A DNA stretch of 64,000 nt, from assembly GCF_023630175.1 (NCBI RefSeq), contig NZ_JALLIN010000007.1, positions 117,277 to 181,276 on the forward strand. Reading direction: 5' to 3'. The translations under genes were made by a program, and so were the position numbers. Numbering within the stretch: position 1 is the first letter of the stretch; the number at the start of each line of letters is the position of its first letter. The notes under the pieces were generated by a model that had not been told where the DNA came from, made no database searches, and worked only from the letters and a program-made list of their open reading frames with translations. Below, in pieces: positions 19,940 through 31,354 of this stretch. The DNA comes from Streptomyces cellostaticus (GTDB lineage: Bacteria; Actinomycetota; Actinomycetes; Streptomycetales; Streptomycetaceae).

Positions 19940-19987
19940 GTTCGCCGGCTCATGTTTCACCGCCGTCTTCCCGGTTCGTCGGATGTT

Positions 19988-21586
19988 TCACCCCTGTTGC
20001 GCGTCGTGCGCCAGGAGTGCGATGTGCACGGAGGCCGCCTGCTCGAAGTCGTCGAGGTCGACTCCCAGCCGTGCCTGTATGGCCTCCAGCCGGCGGTAGA
20101 GGGCGGGCCGGGAGACGTGGTGCAACTGGGCGGTGCGGGACTTGTTGCGGCCCGTCGCCAGATACGTGCGCAGCACGTTCAGCAGTTCCTGGCCGGCCTC
20201 GCACAGCAGCCCGTCCAGCTCCCGCTCGGCGAAGGACTGCACATGCGGGTCGTCCCGCAACAGCCGTACCAGGCCGCGCAGATGGACGTCACGCAGCCGG
20301 ACGACGGCCGGCAGGTCGAGAACGGCGGAGGAGTCGGCGACGGCGTCGGCGACATGCCGGGCCTCCCGCAGCCCGGCGGGCACCTCCTCCCACACGGTGC
20401 GCGGGTCGGCGGCCGCGACCACGGCGTTGGGCGCCCCGCTCTCCGTCCGCAGCCGCTCGGCGAAGTGGGCGGTGAGCGCTTCGGCGCGCTGGTCGCGGGC
20501 GAGGCTGAGCAGCACCGCGGTGGCGCCGTCGGCCAGTTCGGCGACCAGCCCGGACAGGCCCAGCAGCCGCAGTGTCCGCTCGAGTCGGCCCGGGACCCCG
20601 CCGGGCACGACGAGGGGGACGAAGGTCCGCCGGTTGACCGGCAGCCCGGCCGCCCGTGCCCGCGGCAGCAGTTGCCGGGCGGGCACGACCCCGGAGACGA
20701 GGTCGGTGAGCAGGCTCTGGGCCGACTGTTCCTCCCAGGTGCGGGCGGAGCCACCGCCGAGCATGCGGTGCAGCACGAGCGCCTCGGCGGTCCGGTCGGC
20801 GAGCACCCGCCCGGTGGCCGCGTCGCCGCGGTATCCGCACAGCAGCAGCCGGCCCCATCGCTCACCGCGGCCGCCCAGCTCGGCGCGGATCCAGCCGTCG
20901 CCCTCGCTGCCTCCGGCCTGGCGGGCGATCCGCTCCCAGTCGCGCAGGACGTCGTCCACCGCGGGCCGCTCGCCCGCCGTGGCGAGGACCCGGTGGGCGA
21001 GGTTGGTGACGACGACGGGACAGCCGCTGTGCTGGGCGACCTCGTCGAGCAGCCGCTGCAACGGGGCGCCGGCGGTGATCAGCCCGGTGAGCGCGGTCCG
21101 TACGGATTCCGAGAGGCTGACGGCGGCGAACTTCCGCCGCACCAGCCGCGACTGCACCTCCTCGGTCAGTTCGGCGAACGGGAACGGCCGGTGCAGCACG
21201 ACCATGGGCAGCCCGCACCGTTCGGCGGCCCGGCGCATCACCTCGGGCGGCGCGGGAAAGGCCCGGCCGAGCCCGAGGACGACGGCCGCGGCCTCCGCCC
21301 GGTGCAGGGACTGGACGTACTCGGCCTGCTTGGTCTCGTCACCGGCCAGCAGCACCCCGGTGGTGAGCACCATCTCGCCGCCGGTGAGCATCACCCCGAC
21401 GTCGGCGGCCTCGGCGACGTGCACCCAGCGCACCGGGCGGTCGAGCTGCCCGGCTCCGGCCACCACCTCGGGCTCCCCGGCGAGCACCCGCTCCAGGGTG
21501 AGCACCTGCCGGACGGACAGGGCGGGTTCCATCGGCTGCCAGCCCGGGGGCGGGGAGTGGAAGGAGGTGGTGGTCATCGCCGTCAA
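19988..21586 (-). CDS. PucR family transcriptional regulator
   Basis: The 532-residue protein has an N-terminal PucR ligand domain (VRQVLTLERVLAGEPEVVAG), a GGDEF-like middle region, and a C-terminal HTH_30 domain (LATGRNKSRTAQLHHVSRPALYRRLEAIQ) that binds DNA. PucR proteins sense purine or pyrimidine catabolites and activate degradation genes. The gene lies inside the pyrimidine cluster, 11 bp after the aminotransferase gene, so it is probably autocontrolled with it and controls the transport and hydrolysis genes downstream. Confidence 0.9.
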   Translation of the reverse strand: MTAMTTTSFHSPPPGWQPMEPALSVRQVLTLERVLAGEPEVVAGAGQLDRPVRWVHVAEAADVGVMLTGGEMVLTTGVLLAGDETKQAEYVQSLHRAEAAAVVLGLGRAFPAPPEVMRRAAERCGLPMVVLHRPFPFAELTEEVQSRLVRRKFAAVSLSESVRTALTGLITAGAPLQRLLDEVAQHSGCPVVVTNLAHRVLATAGERPAVDDVLRDWERIARQAGGSEGDGWIRAELGGRGERWGRLLLCGYRGDAATGRVLADRTAEALVLHRMLGGGSARTWEEQSAQSLLTDLVSGVVPARQLLPRARAAGLPVNRRTFVPLVVPGGVPGRLERTLRLLGLSGLVAELADGATAVLLSLARDQRAEALTAHFAERLRTESGAPNAVVAAADPRTVWEEVPAGLREARHVADAVADSSAVLDLPAVVRLRDVHLRGLVRLLRDDPHVQSFAERELDGLLCEAGQELLNVLRTYLATGRNKSRTAQLHHVSRPALYRRLEAIQARLGVDLDDFEQAASVHIALLAHDAQQG

Positions 21587-21597
21587 CCCGCTCTCTG

Positions 21598-22878
21598 CTA
21601 CGTGCTCCTCAGCGCGCGTTCGAGGATCGCCGCGCCTTCCTCGGCCTCCGCCACGGTCAGGGACAGCGGCGGGGCGATGCGCAGGGCGCTGATGTCGTGG
21701 CCACCGCCCTTGCCGATGAGCAGACCCCCGTCGCGGGCCGCCTCCAGAACGTGGGCGGCCGCCCGTGGATCGGCCTCGTCGGTTCCGGGTCTGACCAGTT
21801 CCACGCCGATCATCAGTCCTCGTCCGCGCACCTCACGGACCCCGGGCAGCCCCGCGCCGATCGCCCGCAGCCGTTCGAGGAGCAGGCCGCCGACCCGCCG
21901 GGCGTTGCCCTGGAGGTCGTGTTCGAGGAGGTAGCCGAGGTTGGCGAGGCCGGCGGCCATGGTGATCTGGGTGCCGCCGAACGTCGAGATGCTGTTGGTG
22001 TCCAGGCAGTTCATGATCTCGGCGCGGGCGATCACCCCGCCGATGGCCATGCCGTTGCCGATGCCCTTGGCGAAGGTGACGATGTCCGGCGGGCCGCTGC
22101 GGGCGTGCGCCTGCCAGCCCCAGAAGTGCTCGCCGGTGCGGCCCCACCCGGTCTGCACCTCGTCGCTGATCCACAGGATGCCGTGGGCCTTCAGCACCTC
22201 GCGGAAGGCCGCGTACAGGCCGTCCGGCGGCGAGGTGAAGCCGCCGACGCCCTGGATGGGTTCGGCGATCAGCGCGGCCGGCGGCCGGGTGTGGCCGAGG
22301 ACGTCCTTCAGGTCCGCCACGCACGCGTCGATGAAGGCGCGGTCGTCCAGTCCGGCGAACGGGCCCCGGCCGCGGACGCCGCCGTGGACGTACAGGGTCT
22401 GCAGCGGGGAGAGCGAGGTCGGGGACCAGCCGCGGTTGCCGGTGATGCCGACCGTGCTGAAGGAACGGCCGTGGTAGCTGTTGCGCATGGCCAGCACGGT
22501 GTTGGTGCGCCGGTAGGTGGTGGCGAGCAGCAGCGCGGTGTCGTTGGCCTCGGTGCCGGAGGTGGTGAAGAACACCCGGGCGTCCGGGATGCCGCTCACC
22601 TGGGCGACCCGCTCGGCCAGTTCGACCATGGGACGGTTGAGGTAGAGGGTCGAGGAGTGGATGATCCGGCCGGCCTGCTCGGTCACGGCCTTGGTCACCT
22701 CGGGCAGGGCGTGCGCGGTCATCGTGGTGAGGATGCCGCCGAAGAAGTCGAGGTACTTGTTGCCCGCGGAGTCCCAGACGTGCCGGCCCTCGCCGTGCGT
22801 GATCTCCAGCGGCTCGTCGTAGTACAGGGCCAGCCAGTCGGGCAGGACGCCCCGGTGGCGGGCGTAGAGGTCGTTCAC
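21598..22878 (-). CDS. Class III PLP-dependent aminotransferase
   Basis: The 426-residue enzyme shows class III signatures: SGTEANDTALLLAT, the YHGRSF loop, ISDEVQTGWGRTG and the PLP lysine in IVTFAKGIGNGMAIGG. In this cluster it likely removes the amino group from beta-alanine or 3-aminoisobutyrate, giving malonate or methylmalonate semialdehyde, the last step of reductive pyrimidine breakdown. It could instead be a general omega-amino acid transaminase. The GTG start overlaps the upstream nitrilase stop by 4 bp (GTGA), which fixes the start and couples the two. Confidence 0.88.
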   Translation of the reverse strand: MNDLYARHRGVLPDWLALYYDEPLEITHGEGRHVWDSAGNKYLDFFGGILTTMTAHALPEVTKAVTEQAGRIIHSSTLYLNRPMVELAERVAQVSGIPDARVFFTTSGTEANDTALLLATTYRRTNTVLAMRNSYHGRSFSTVGITGNRGWSPTSLSPLQTLYVHGGVRGRGPFAGLDDRAFIDACVADLKDVLGHTRPPAALIAEPIQGVGGFTSPPDGLYAAFREVLKAHGILWISDEVQTGWGRTGEHFWGWQAHARSGPPDIVTFAKGIGNGMAIGGVIARAEIMNCLDTNSISTFGGTQITMAAGLANLGYLLEHDLQGNARRVGGLLLERLRAIGAGLPGVREVRGRGLMIGVELVRPGTDEADPRAAAHVLEAARDGGLLIGKGGGHDISALRIAPPLSLTVAEAEEGAAILERALRST

Positions 22879-23717
22879 GGCTGCACCAGTCCTTCGTAGG
22901 CGTCGGGGCGGCGGTCTCGGTAGAAGGCCCACTGCTGCCGGACCTGCTCGATCAGGTCGAAGTCCAGGTCGCGGACGAGGAGTTCCTCGGCCTTGTCGCT
23001 CGCCGGGTCGCCGACGAACTGCCCGCGCGGGTCGACGAAGTAACTCGTGCCGTAGAAGTCGTTGTCGCCGTACTCCTCCTGGCCGACCCGGTTGATGGCG
23101 GCGACGAAGTACTCGTTGGCGACGGCCGCGGCGGGCTGCTCGAGCTGCCACAGGTGGGCGGAGAGCCCGCGGTGGGTGGCCGACGGGTTGTAGACCAACT
23201 GGGCTCCGTTGAGACCCAGTTGCCGCCAGCCCTCCGGGAAGTGCCGGTCGTAGCAGATGTAGACGCCGACCTTGCCGACGGCCGTGTCGAAGACGGGCCA
23301 CCCCAGGTTGCCGGGTTTGAAGTAGTACTTCTCCCAGAAGCCCCTGACCTGCGGGATGTGGTGCTTGCGGTACTTGCCGAGGTAGGAGCCGTCGGCGTCG
23401 ATCACGGCGGCGGTGTTGTAGTAGAAACCGGACTGCTCGACCTCGAAGACCGGTACGACGATCACCATGCCGGTCTCCCGGGCGAGATCCCGCATCCGGC
23501 GGACCGTCGGCCCGTCGGGCACCGGCTCGGCCCAGCGGTAGTGCTCCGGCTCCTGGACCTGGCAGAAGTACGGGGCGTTGAAGACCTCCTGGAAGCCGAT
23601 GACCCGCGCGCCCCGGCGGGCGGCCTCGCGCGCGTGCTCCTCGTGCTTCGCCACCATGGACCCGGTGTCGCCGGTCCAGGTGGCCTGGACCAGTGCGGCA
23701 CGTACGACGTTGGCCAT
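22875..23717 (-). CDS. Nitrilase-superfamily N-carbamoyl-beta-alanine amidohydrolase, copy 2
   Basis: The 280-residue protein has the same Glu-Lys-Cys triad as copy 1, in GFQEVFNAPYF, YRKHHIPQV and GVYICYDRHFPEG, and identical length, so the two are paralogues. It should hydrolyse an N-carbamoyl amino acid. It is the first gene of the transcription unit with the class III aminotransferase and PucR gene. AAGGAGC lies 5 nt before the ATG, and an inverted repeat lies just upstream in its promoter region. Confidence 0.88.
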   Translation of the reverse strand: MANVVRAALVQATWTGDTGSMVAKHEEHAREAARRGARVIGFQEVFNAPYFCQVQEPEHYRWAEPVPDGPTVRRMRDLARETGMVIVVPVFEVEQSGFYYNTAAVIDADGSYLGKYRKHHIPQVRGFWEKYYFKPGNLGWPVFDTAVGKVGVYICYDRHFPEGWRQLGLNGAQLVYNPSATHRGLSAHLWQLEQPAAAVANEYFVAAINRVGQEEYGDNDFYGTSYFVDPRGQFVGDPASDKAEELLVRDLDFDLIEQVRQQWAFYRDRRPDAYEGLVQP

Positions 23718-23746
23718 GAGCTGCTCCTTCGACGCTACGTCCGGGC

Positions 23747-23775
23747 CTCTACGCCCGTAGAAACGGCCCGTAGAG
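23747..23775. promoter_or_regulatory. Inverted repeat upstream of nitrilase copy 2
   Basis: CTCTACG and CGTAGAG form 7-bp arms 15 bp apart, and the middle repeats GCCCGTAGA, so CCGTAGA-like units occur three times in 29 bp. The site lies 30-58 bp upstream of the start codon of the cluster's first gene. It may be an operator; the repeat differs from the one before copy 1. Confidence 0.35.
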
Positions 23776-23874
23776 GGACGAAAGTAAGCCTCCCCGACGT
23801 CCTTGCCAAGACCATCGTCGCCAACCCGCGGAGTCGATCACGTTTGACACTCCTTAGGGTGATCGCAGCGACGG

Positions 23875-25290
23875 TCACGGAGTGAACCCGGCGACCCGCA
23901 GTGCGTGCACCAGATCCCAGTGGCGCTCCTCGGAGGCGCCCCCGGCGGCCTCCAGCAGGAGCGGGACGAGCCGGTCCGGGTCGGCGGCGGCGCTGCGGGC
24001 CGCCTCCTCGGGCGGACGGACCCGGACGTAGGCGTCCAGCAGGGCCCGCACCTCGCGGTCCCGTCCCCGCCCGGCCAGTTCCAGCACGGCCGCGCCGATC
24101 TCCGCGGCGGGGCGGGCCACTCCCTGCCGCAGCATCTGCCGCCCGTCCGCCACCCGCCCGGCCGCCTCCAGCGCCCCGGCGGCGGCGACCAGCCGGTCGG
24201 CGGGCAGCGCTGCGGCCTCCCACAGCAGGGTGTCCCAGTCGGCGCCGAGGCCGGCGTGCCGCAGCCCGTCCGCGACCAGCGGGAGCCGGGCGGCGGGCCA
24301 GTGCGCGGTCTCCACCAGCAGCACGTGCGCCTCCCCCGTGCGCCCCTCCGCCCGCAGCCGCAGCAGCCGCTCCACGACCCCGTTCACCGCCGCCCCCGCG
24401 GCCTCGTCCACCACCTCGGCGGACCGCTCCGCCGGCTCCTCCTCCGGCTCCGCCCCGGCGAACCGCGCCCCGCGCGGCGAACGCCGCCCGGCGGAGGCCT
24501 CGGGTGCGGCTCCGACGGCCGCCTGCGGCGGTACGGCGACGGGCGCGGCGGCGTCCTCGGCGGCCCCCGCGAACCGGGCACCGCCCCGGCGGCGCCTGCG
24601 GGCCCTGGCGGGTGGCGGGGCGGGATCGGGCGCGGTGGCGGGTGTGCGGGGCCCGGCGGCCCCCTCGGCGGGCGCGGCGGGTGCGGAATCCGGCGCGCCG
24701 CCGGCGCGGTACGCACCGGGCCGCGGACCGGCCGCCCGCCGCACGGGTCCCGCCGGCTGCGCTCCGGCGGACGCGGGCCCGCGCCCCGCGTCCAGATGGG
24801 ACAGCCGGGTCCTGAGTTCGGCGCACCGGGCGGCGGCGCGGTCGTGGTCGTCGTGGGTCCAGGCGAGGTCGAGGCGGAGGGCCTCGGTCTCCTCGCGGGA
24901 CGTCGTGAGGGTGAGCCGCCGGGTCAGTGCGGAGCGGCGTTCGGCGGCGTACCGCTGTTCGCGGAGCATGACGTCGATCCGGTCGCCGAGGGCGTCCCGG
25001 GCGCCGGGCAGGGCGTCGTACGCCGAGACGGCCGCCGCGTGCAGGGGGCGGGCGCGCTCCCGCTCCGCGGCGGCGACGGCGGCGCCGTGGGCCGACGCGA
25101 GGTCCTGCAGCAGTGACTCCAGCACGTCCCAGGGCGGCAGCTCGCGGCCCTGGAGGCAGGCCCCCATCCCCTCGGGGTCCCGCTGCCAGAAGACGGCGCA
25201 CCACCCGGTGTCCTGGTCCAGTCGCCCGAGGAGGCCGTCCAGGTACTCCGCGAACTCCCGGACCCGACCCGGAAGTTGCTCCACACCCAT
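23875..25290 (-). CDS. Hypothetical helical protein with low-complexity linker
   Basis: This 471-residue protein is not recognised. The first 180 residues look alpha-helical and coiled-coil-like (ERERARPLHAAAVSAYDAL, LRLDLAWTHDDHDRAAAR). A Pro/Ala/Arg-rich linker follows with two copies of the motif RGARFAG or GGARFAG, then a C-terminal helical repeat region (VERLLRLRAEGRTGEAHVLL, LELAGRGRDREVRALLDAY) resembling TPR/HEAT repeats. Start MGVEQLPG was chosen for the GGGAG before it. It stands alone, and I make no functional claim beyond scaffold-like appearance. Confidence 0.7.
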   Translation of the reverse strand: MGVEQLPGRVREFAEYLDGLLGRLDQDTGWCAVFWQRDPEGMGACLQGRELPPWDVLESLLQDLASAHGAAVAAAERERARPLHAAAVSAYDALPGARDALGDRIDVMLREQRYAAERRSALTRRLTLTTSREETEALRLDLAWTHDDHDRAAARCAELRTRLSHLDAGRGPASAGAQPAGPVRRAAGPRPGAYRAGGAPDSAPAAPAEGAAGPRTPATAPDPAPPPARARRRRRGGARFAGAAEDAAAPVAVPPQAAVGAAPEASAGRRSPRGARFAGAEPEEEPAERSAEVVDEAAGAAVNGVVERLLRLRAEGRTGEAHVLLVETAHWPAARLPLVADGLRHAGLGADWDTLLWEAAALPADRLVAAAGALEAAGRVADGRQMLRQGVARPAAEIGAAVLELAGRGRDREVRALLDAYVRVRPPEEAARSAAADPDRLVPLLLEAAGGASEERHWDLVHALRVAGFTP

Positions 25291-25439
25291 GCCCGACTCC
25301 CGCCCGATCGCCAGCATTCCGCCCGTCAGGCAACACCAGCCGTGTTACGGGCCGGCTACGCGGAGTTTTCGGCGAGTGTGCGAGCGGCTCCGCGCGCGGC
25401 GGGCGCGCGCGGCGGGCGCCCCTGCGCGCCCGGCACCCG

Positions 25440-25691
25440 TCAGACGGCCACCGGAGCACATCCGGCCATCAGCTCGTCCATGGACAGCCCGAGCGCCCCG
25501 GCCAACGCGGCCACCGTGAAGAAGGCCGGGGTCGGGGCCCGCCCGGTCTCGATCTTGCGTAGCGTCTCGGCCGAGACGCCCGCCGCCGCGGACACCTCGG
25601 CCATGCTCCGCCCGCCACGCGCGTCACGCAGCAACTGCCCGAGCCGCTCGCCGCGTTCGCGCTCTTCGGGGGTGAGGGGGGTACGCACCAT
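25440..25691 (-). CDS. Small helix-turn-helix regulator
   Basis: The 83-residue protein is a single XRE-type HTH: GRSMAEVSAAAGVSAETLRK and the following AAL..ALGLSMDEL. It has no other domain, so it likely binds DNA as a dimer with no ligand pocket. It is divergent from the methionine aminopeptidase gene, and its start codon lies 6 nt after a TAGAAT -10 box, so its transcript is probably leaderless. Matching repeats in the shared promoter suggest it represses both genes. Confidence 0.85.
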   Translation of the reverse strand: MVRTPLTPEERERGERLGQLLRDARGGRSMAEVSAAAGVSAETLRKIETGRAPTPAFFTVAALAGALGLSMDELMAGCAPVAV

Positions 25692-25694
25692 GGA

Positions 25695-25752
25695 CCCATT
25701 CTAATACCGCCACCCGTCGGCCACCCCATTCAAATACCGGTATAGTAATTGG
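25695..25752. promoter_or_regulatory. Divergent leaderless promoter with paired repeats
   Basis: CCCATTCTAATACCG at 25695-25709 and CCCATTCAAATACCG at 25725-25739 match at 14 of 15 positions and are 30 bp apart, three turns. Read toward each gene, CGGTATTAGAATGGG leads to the HTH gene and CGGTATAGTAATTGG leads to the aminopeptidase gene; each contains a -10 box (TAGAAT, TATAGT) 6-7 nt before an ATG, so both transcripts appear leaderless. The repeats fit an operator for the small HTH regulator. Confidence 0.6.
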
Positions 25753-25753
25753 C

Positions 25754-26527
25754 ATGATGGAGCTGAAGACGGACCCGTCGATCGACGCGATGCACGCGGC
25801 CGGCCAGGTGGTGGGGCGGGCCCTGACCGCCGTACGGGAGGCCGCCTGCGTAGGTGTCTCACTGCTCGAACTGGACGCGGTGGCACGGGACGTGCTGCGC
25901 GAGGCCGGGGCGTCCTCACCGTTCCTCGGCTACCGGCCCTCCTTCGCCCCCACCCCGTTCCCGGGCGTGATCTGCGCCTCGGTCAACGACGCGATCGTGC
26001 ACGGCATCCCGACCCGGTACCGGCTGAGCGACGGCGACCTCGTCTCCGTCGACTGCGGCGCCGAGCTGGACGGCTGGGTGGGCGACTCGGCGATCAGCTT
26101 CGTGGTCGGCCGGCCGCGCCCCGCGGACCTGCGCCTGATCGAGACCGCGGAGCGCGCGCTGGCGGCGGGCATCGAGGCGGCCCGCGTCGGCAACCGCGTC
26201 GGCGACATCGCGCACGCCGTCGGCCGGGTCTGCCGGAGGGCCGGCTACGGCATCCCGGCGGGCTTCGGCGGCCACGGCGTGGGCCGCCGCATGCACGAGG
26301 ATCCGGACGTCCCCAACGAGGGCCGGCCCGGCCGGGGAGTGCCGCTGCGCCACGGCATGGTCCTCGCGATCGAGCCCATGCTGATCGGCAGCGGCAAGGA
26401 CGCCTACTACGAGGCGGGCGACGGCTGGACCCTGCGCACGTCCGACGGCTCGCGCGCGGCGCACGCGGAGCACACGGTGGCCGTCACGGACGGCGGCCCC
26501 CGGATCCTCACGGCGCGCGAGGCCTGA
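25754..26527 (+). CDS. map: Methionine aminopeptidase, type I
   Basis: The 257-residue protein has the five metal ligands of the pita-bread fold in VSVDCGAELDGWVGDSAI, GGHGVGRRMHEDP, LAIEPM and AEHTVAV, and the catalytic HG in DAIVHGIP. It removes the initiator Met from nascent proteins. Streptomyces carry several map genes; this extra copy lies apart from the ribosomal/secY cluster and faces a small HTH gene through a shared promoter, so it is probably a regulated paralogue. No ribosome-binding site precedes the ATG, in line with a leaderless message. Confidence 0.9.
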   Translation: MMELKTDPSIDAMHAAGQVVGRALTAVREAACVGVSLLELDAVARDVLREAGASSPFLGYRPSFAPTPFPGVICASVNDAIVHGIPTRYRLSDGDLVSVDCGAELDGWVGDSAISFVVGRPRPADLRLIETAERALAAGIEAARVGNRVGDIAHAVGRVCRRAGYGIPAGFGGHGVGRRMHEDPDVPNEGRPGRGVPLRHGMVLAIEPMLIGSGKDAYYEAGDGWTLRTSDGSRAAHAEHTVAVTDGGPRILTAREA

Positions 26528-26682
26528 AGAACGCGGGCGACGGCGGCCGGTGAGGACGGAAGCCCTGCTGAGCGGGCGTTCCTGCACATGCCCTTCGCAG
26601 AAGCTCGTGTCATCGTGGCATGAGCGGCCCACCCCCGGGATACCCGGCCGCTCCGCACGTCGTCTGCGAAGGAAACGAAACG

Positions 26683-29373
<2,691 letters not shown>

Positions 29374-29383
29374 GGCCCCACCC

Positions 29384-29407
29384 GACCCCACCCGGCCGGG
29401 TGGGGTC
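29384..29407. terminator. Perfect palindromic bidirectional terminator
   Basis: GACCCCACCCGG is followed directly by its own reverse complement, giving a 24-bp perfect palindrome that folds to a 10-bp stem with a 4-nt loop. It sits 10 bp past the ClpC-like stop and overlaps the stop codon of the facing gamma-glutamyltransferase gene, so it serves both. Confidence 0.8.
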
Positions 29408-31211
29408 AGGGCGAGGGGTTCACCACCATCGCCGCGCCGCCGCCCCGGCGTACCCGCTCGGCGGCGGCGAGCCACCTGCCGCCCGGCAGCCGCTGGACGC
29501 CGGTGGCCGCGCCGATCTCGGGATTGAGCTTGAAGCCGTGCCCGAGCGCCTCCAGCCGGGTCCGCGAGTCGCTGTCGTACAGAGCGGGTTCCAGTTCGGT
29601 CCGGGCCGCGTTGCGCTGGCTGGCGCGCGGTGCGGCGATGGCGTCGACCAGCGGCAGCCGCCGGTCCAGGAACCCGGTCAGGGTCTGCAGCACGGTGGTG
29701 ATGATGGTCGCGCCCCCGGGTGTCCCGAGCGCCACGACAGGCCTGTCGTGGCGGTCCAGGACGATCGTCGGGGAGATCGACGAGCGCGGCCGCTTGCCCG
29801 GTCCGGGCAGGTTCGGGTCGTGCACGGCCGGGTCGGCCGGCGCGAAGGAGAAGTCCGTCAACTCGTTGTTGAGCAGGAAGCCCCGGCCGGGGACGGTGAT
29901 GCCGCTGCCACCGGTCTGCTCGATGGTGAGCGTGTAGGAGACGACGTTGCCCCACTTGTCGGCCACCGTGAGGTGCGTGGTGTTCTCGCCCTCGTAGGTC
30001 GTCGGCGCCGCCTTCCCGCCGGTGCCGCAGGCCGCCGGGTGCCTCGGGTCCCCCGGCGCGAGCGGGCTGGTGAGCACCGCGTCGTCCTTGATCAGGCAGG
30101 CCCGCGAGTCGGCGAACCGCTGCGACAGCAGTTCCCTGGTCGGTACGGACTCGAAGGCGGGGTCGCCCACCCAGCGGCCGCGGTCGGCGAACGCGATGCG
30201 GCTCGCCTCGATGTAGCGGTGCAGGTACTGCGCCCGGCTCGCCTTCGACAGGTCGGTCCGCTCCAGGATGTTGAGCGCCTCGCCGACCGTGGTGCCGCCG
30301 GAGGAGGAGGGCGCGATGGAGTACACGCCGAGACCGCGGTACGAGGTCCTGGTGGGTGCCTGGAGCTTGGCCCGGTAGACGGCGAGGTCCTTCTCGGTCA
30401 GCTTGCCGGGACGGGCGTTCCAGCCGGAGGCGGGGTCCACCGGCGGGTGCTCGACCGCCCTGACGATGTCGTCGCCGATGTCCCCGCGGTAGATCGCGCC
30501 GACTCCCTTGCGGCCCAGTTCCTCGTAGGTGCGGGCGAGTTCGGGGTTCTTGAGGGTGGAGCCGACGGCCGGGAGCCGCCCGTTCGGCAGGAACAGCTTC
30601 GCGGTGTCCGGGAAGTAGCGGAACCGGGTCTCGTTGGACGCGGTCTGCGAGCGGAAGGTGTCGTCCACCGTGAAGCCGTGACGGGCGATCCGCTCGGCGG
30701 GCTTCAGGACCGTGCCGAGGCGCTCGCTGCCCCACCGGTCCAGCGCGGTCTGCCAGGTGGCGGGCGTGCCCGGGGTGCCGACGCCCAGGCCGCTGCTGAC
30801 CGCGTCGGCGAAGGCGAGCGGCCTGCCGTCCTCGGTGAACAGCTCGGAGTCGGCGGACAGGGGCGCGGTCTCGCGGCCGTCGATGGTGTGGACGGTGCGG
30901 GTCCCGGCGTCGTAGTAGACGAAGTAGCCGCCCCCGCCGACGCCGGCCGAGTACGGCTCCGTGACGCCGAGGGCGGCGGCGGTGGCGACGGCCGCGTCGA
31001 CCGCGTTGCCGCCCTTCCTCAGGACTTCGATGCCGGCCGCGGAGGCGTCCGCGTCGACGCTGGAGACGGCGCCGCCGTAGCCGACGGCCACCGGCGCCTT
31101 CGTGGCCGTGCCGCCGGTCCTCGCGGTGGGCGGCGCGGCCGCCCCCACCGAGACCACGACGGCCGCCGAGACCGCCAGAACCGCCGCTTTCCGCGTGCCA
31201 GGACGACCCAT
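29406..31211 (-). CDS. ggt: Secreted gamma-glutamyltransferase
   Basis: The 601-residue protein has an export signal (RKAAVLAVSAAVVVSVGAA), the N-terminal GYGGAVSSVDADASAAGIEV region, and the autoprocessing Thr in GENTTHLTVADKWGNVVSYT, followed by GSGITVPGRGFLLNNELTDF and a late GGATIITTVLQ motif. It matures to two subunits and cleaves gamma-glutamyl bonds of glutathione or poly-glutamate outside the cell. GGGAGG lies 5 nt before the ATG, which ruled out an earlier TTG. It is a distant paralogue of the cytoplasmic-looking GGT near 12 kb. Confidence 0.9.
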   Translation of the reverse strand: MGRPGTRKAAVLAVSAAVVVSVGAAAPPTARTGGTATKAPVAVGYGGAVSSVDADASAAGIEVLRKGGNAVDAAVATAAALGVTEPYSAGVGGGGYFVYYDAGTRTVHTIDGRETAPLSADSELFTEDGRPLAFADAVSSGLGVGTPGTPATWQTALDRWGSERLGTVLKPAERIARHGFTVDDTFRSQTASNETRFRYFPDTAKLFLPNGRLPAVGSTLKNPELARTYEELGRKGVGAIYRGDIGDDIVRAVEHPPVDPASGWNARPGKLTEKDLAVYRAKLQAPTRTSYRGLGVYSIAPSSSGGTTVGEALNILERTDLSKASRAQYLHRYIEASRIAFADRGRWVGDPAFESVPTRELLSQRFADSRACLIKDDAVLTSPLAPGDPRHPAACGTGGKAAPTTYEGENTTHLTVADKWGNVVSYTLTIEQTGGSGITVPGRGFLLNNELTDFSFAPADPAVHDPNLPGPGKRPRSSISPTIVLDRHDRPVVALGTPGGATIITTVLQTLTGFLDRRLPLVDAIAAPRASQRNAARTELEPALYDSDSRTRLEALGHGFKLNPEIGAATGVQRLPGGRWLAAAERVRRGGGAAMVVNPSP

Positions 31212-31354
31212 CCGTACCTCCCGCAGGGACAAGTCCGCGCAGCGTAACGAGATTGCCTCCGTACCGACAGTACGCCTCGGGCACCTGCCACACGAACGTC
31301 ACACCTCGAACACGGGTGCGTAGTCGCCGTGCGGGACCGCTAGCATGCGCGGCC

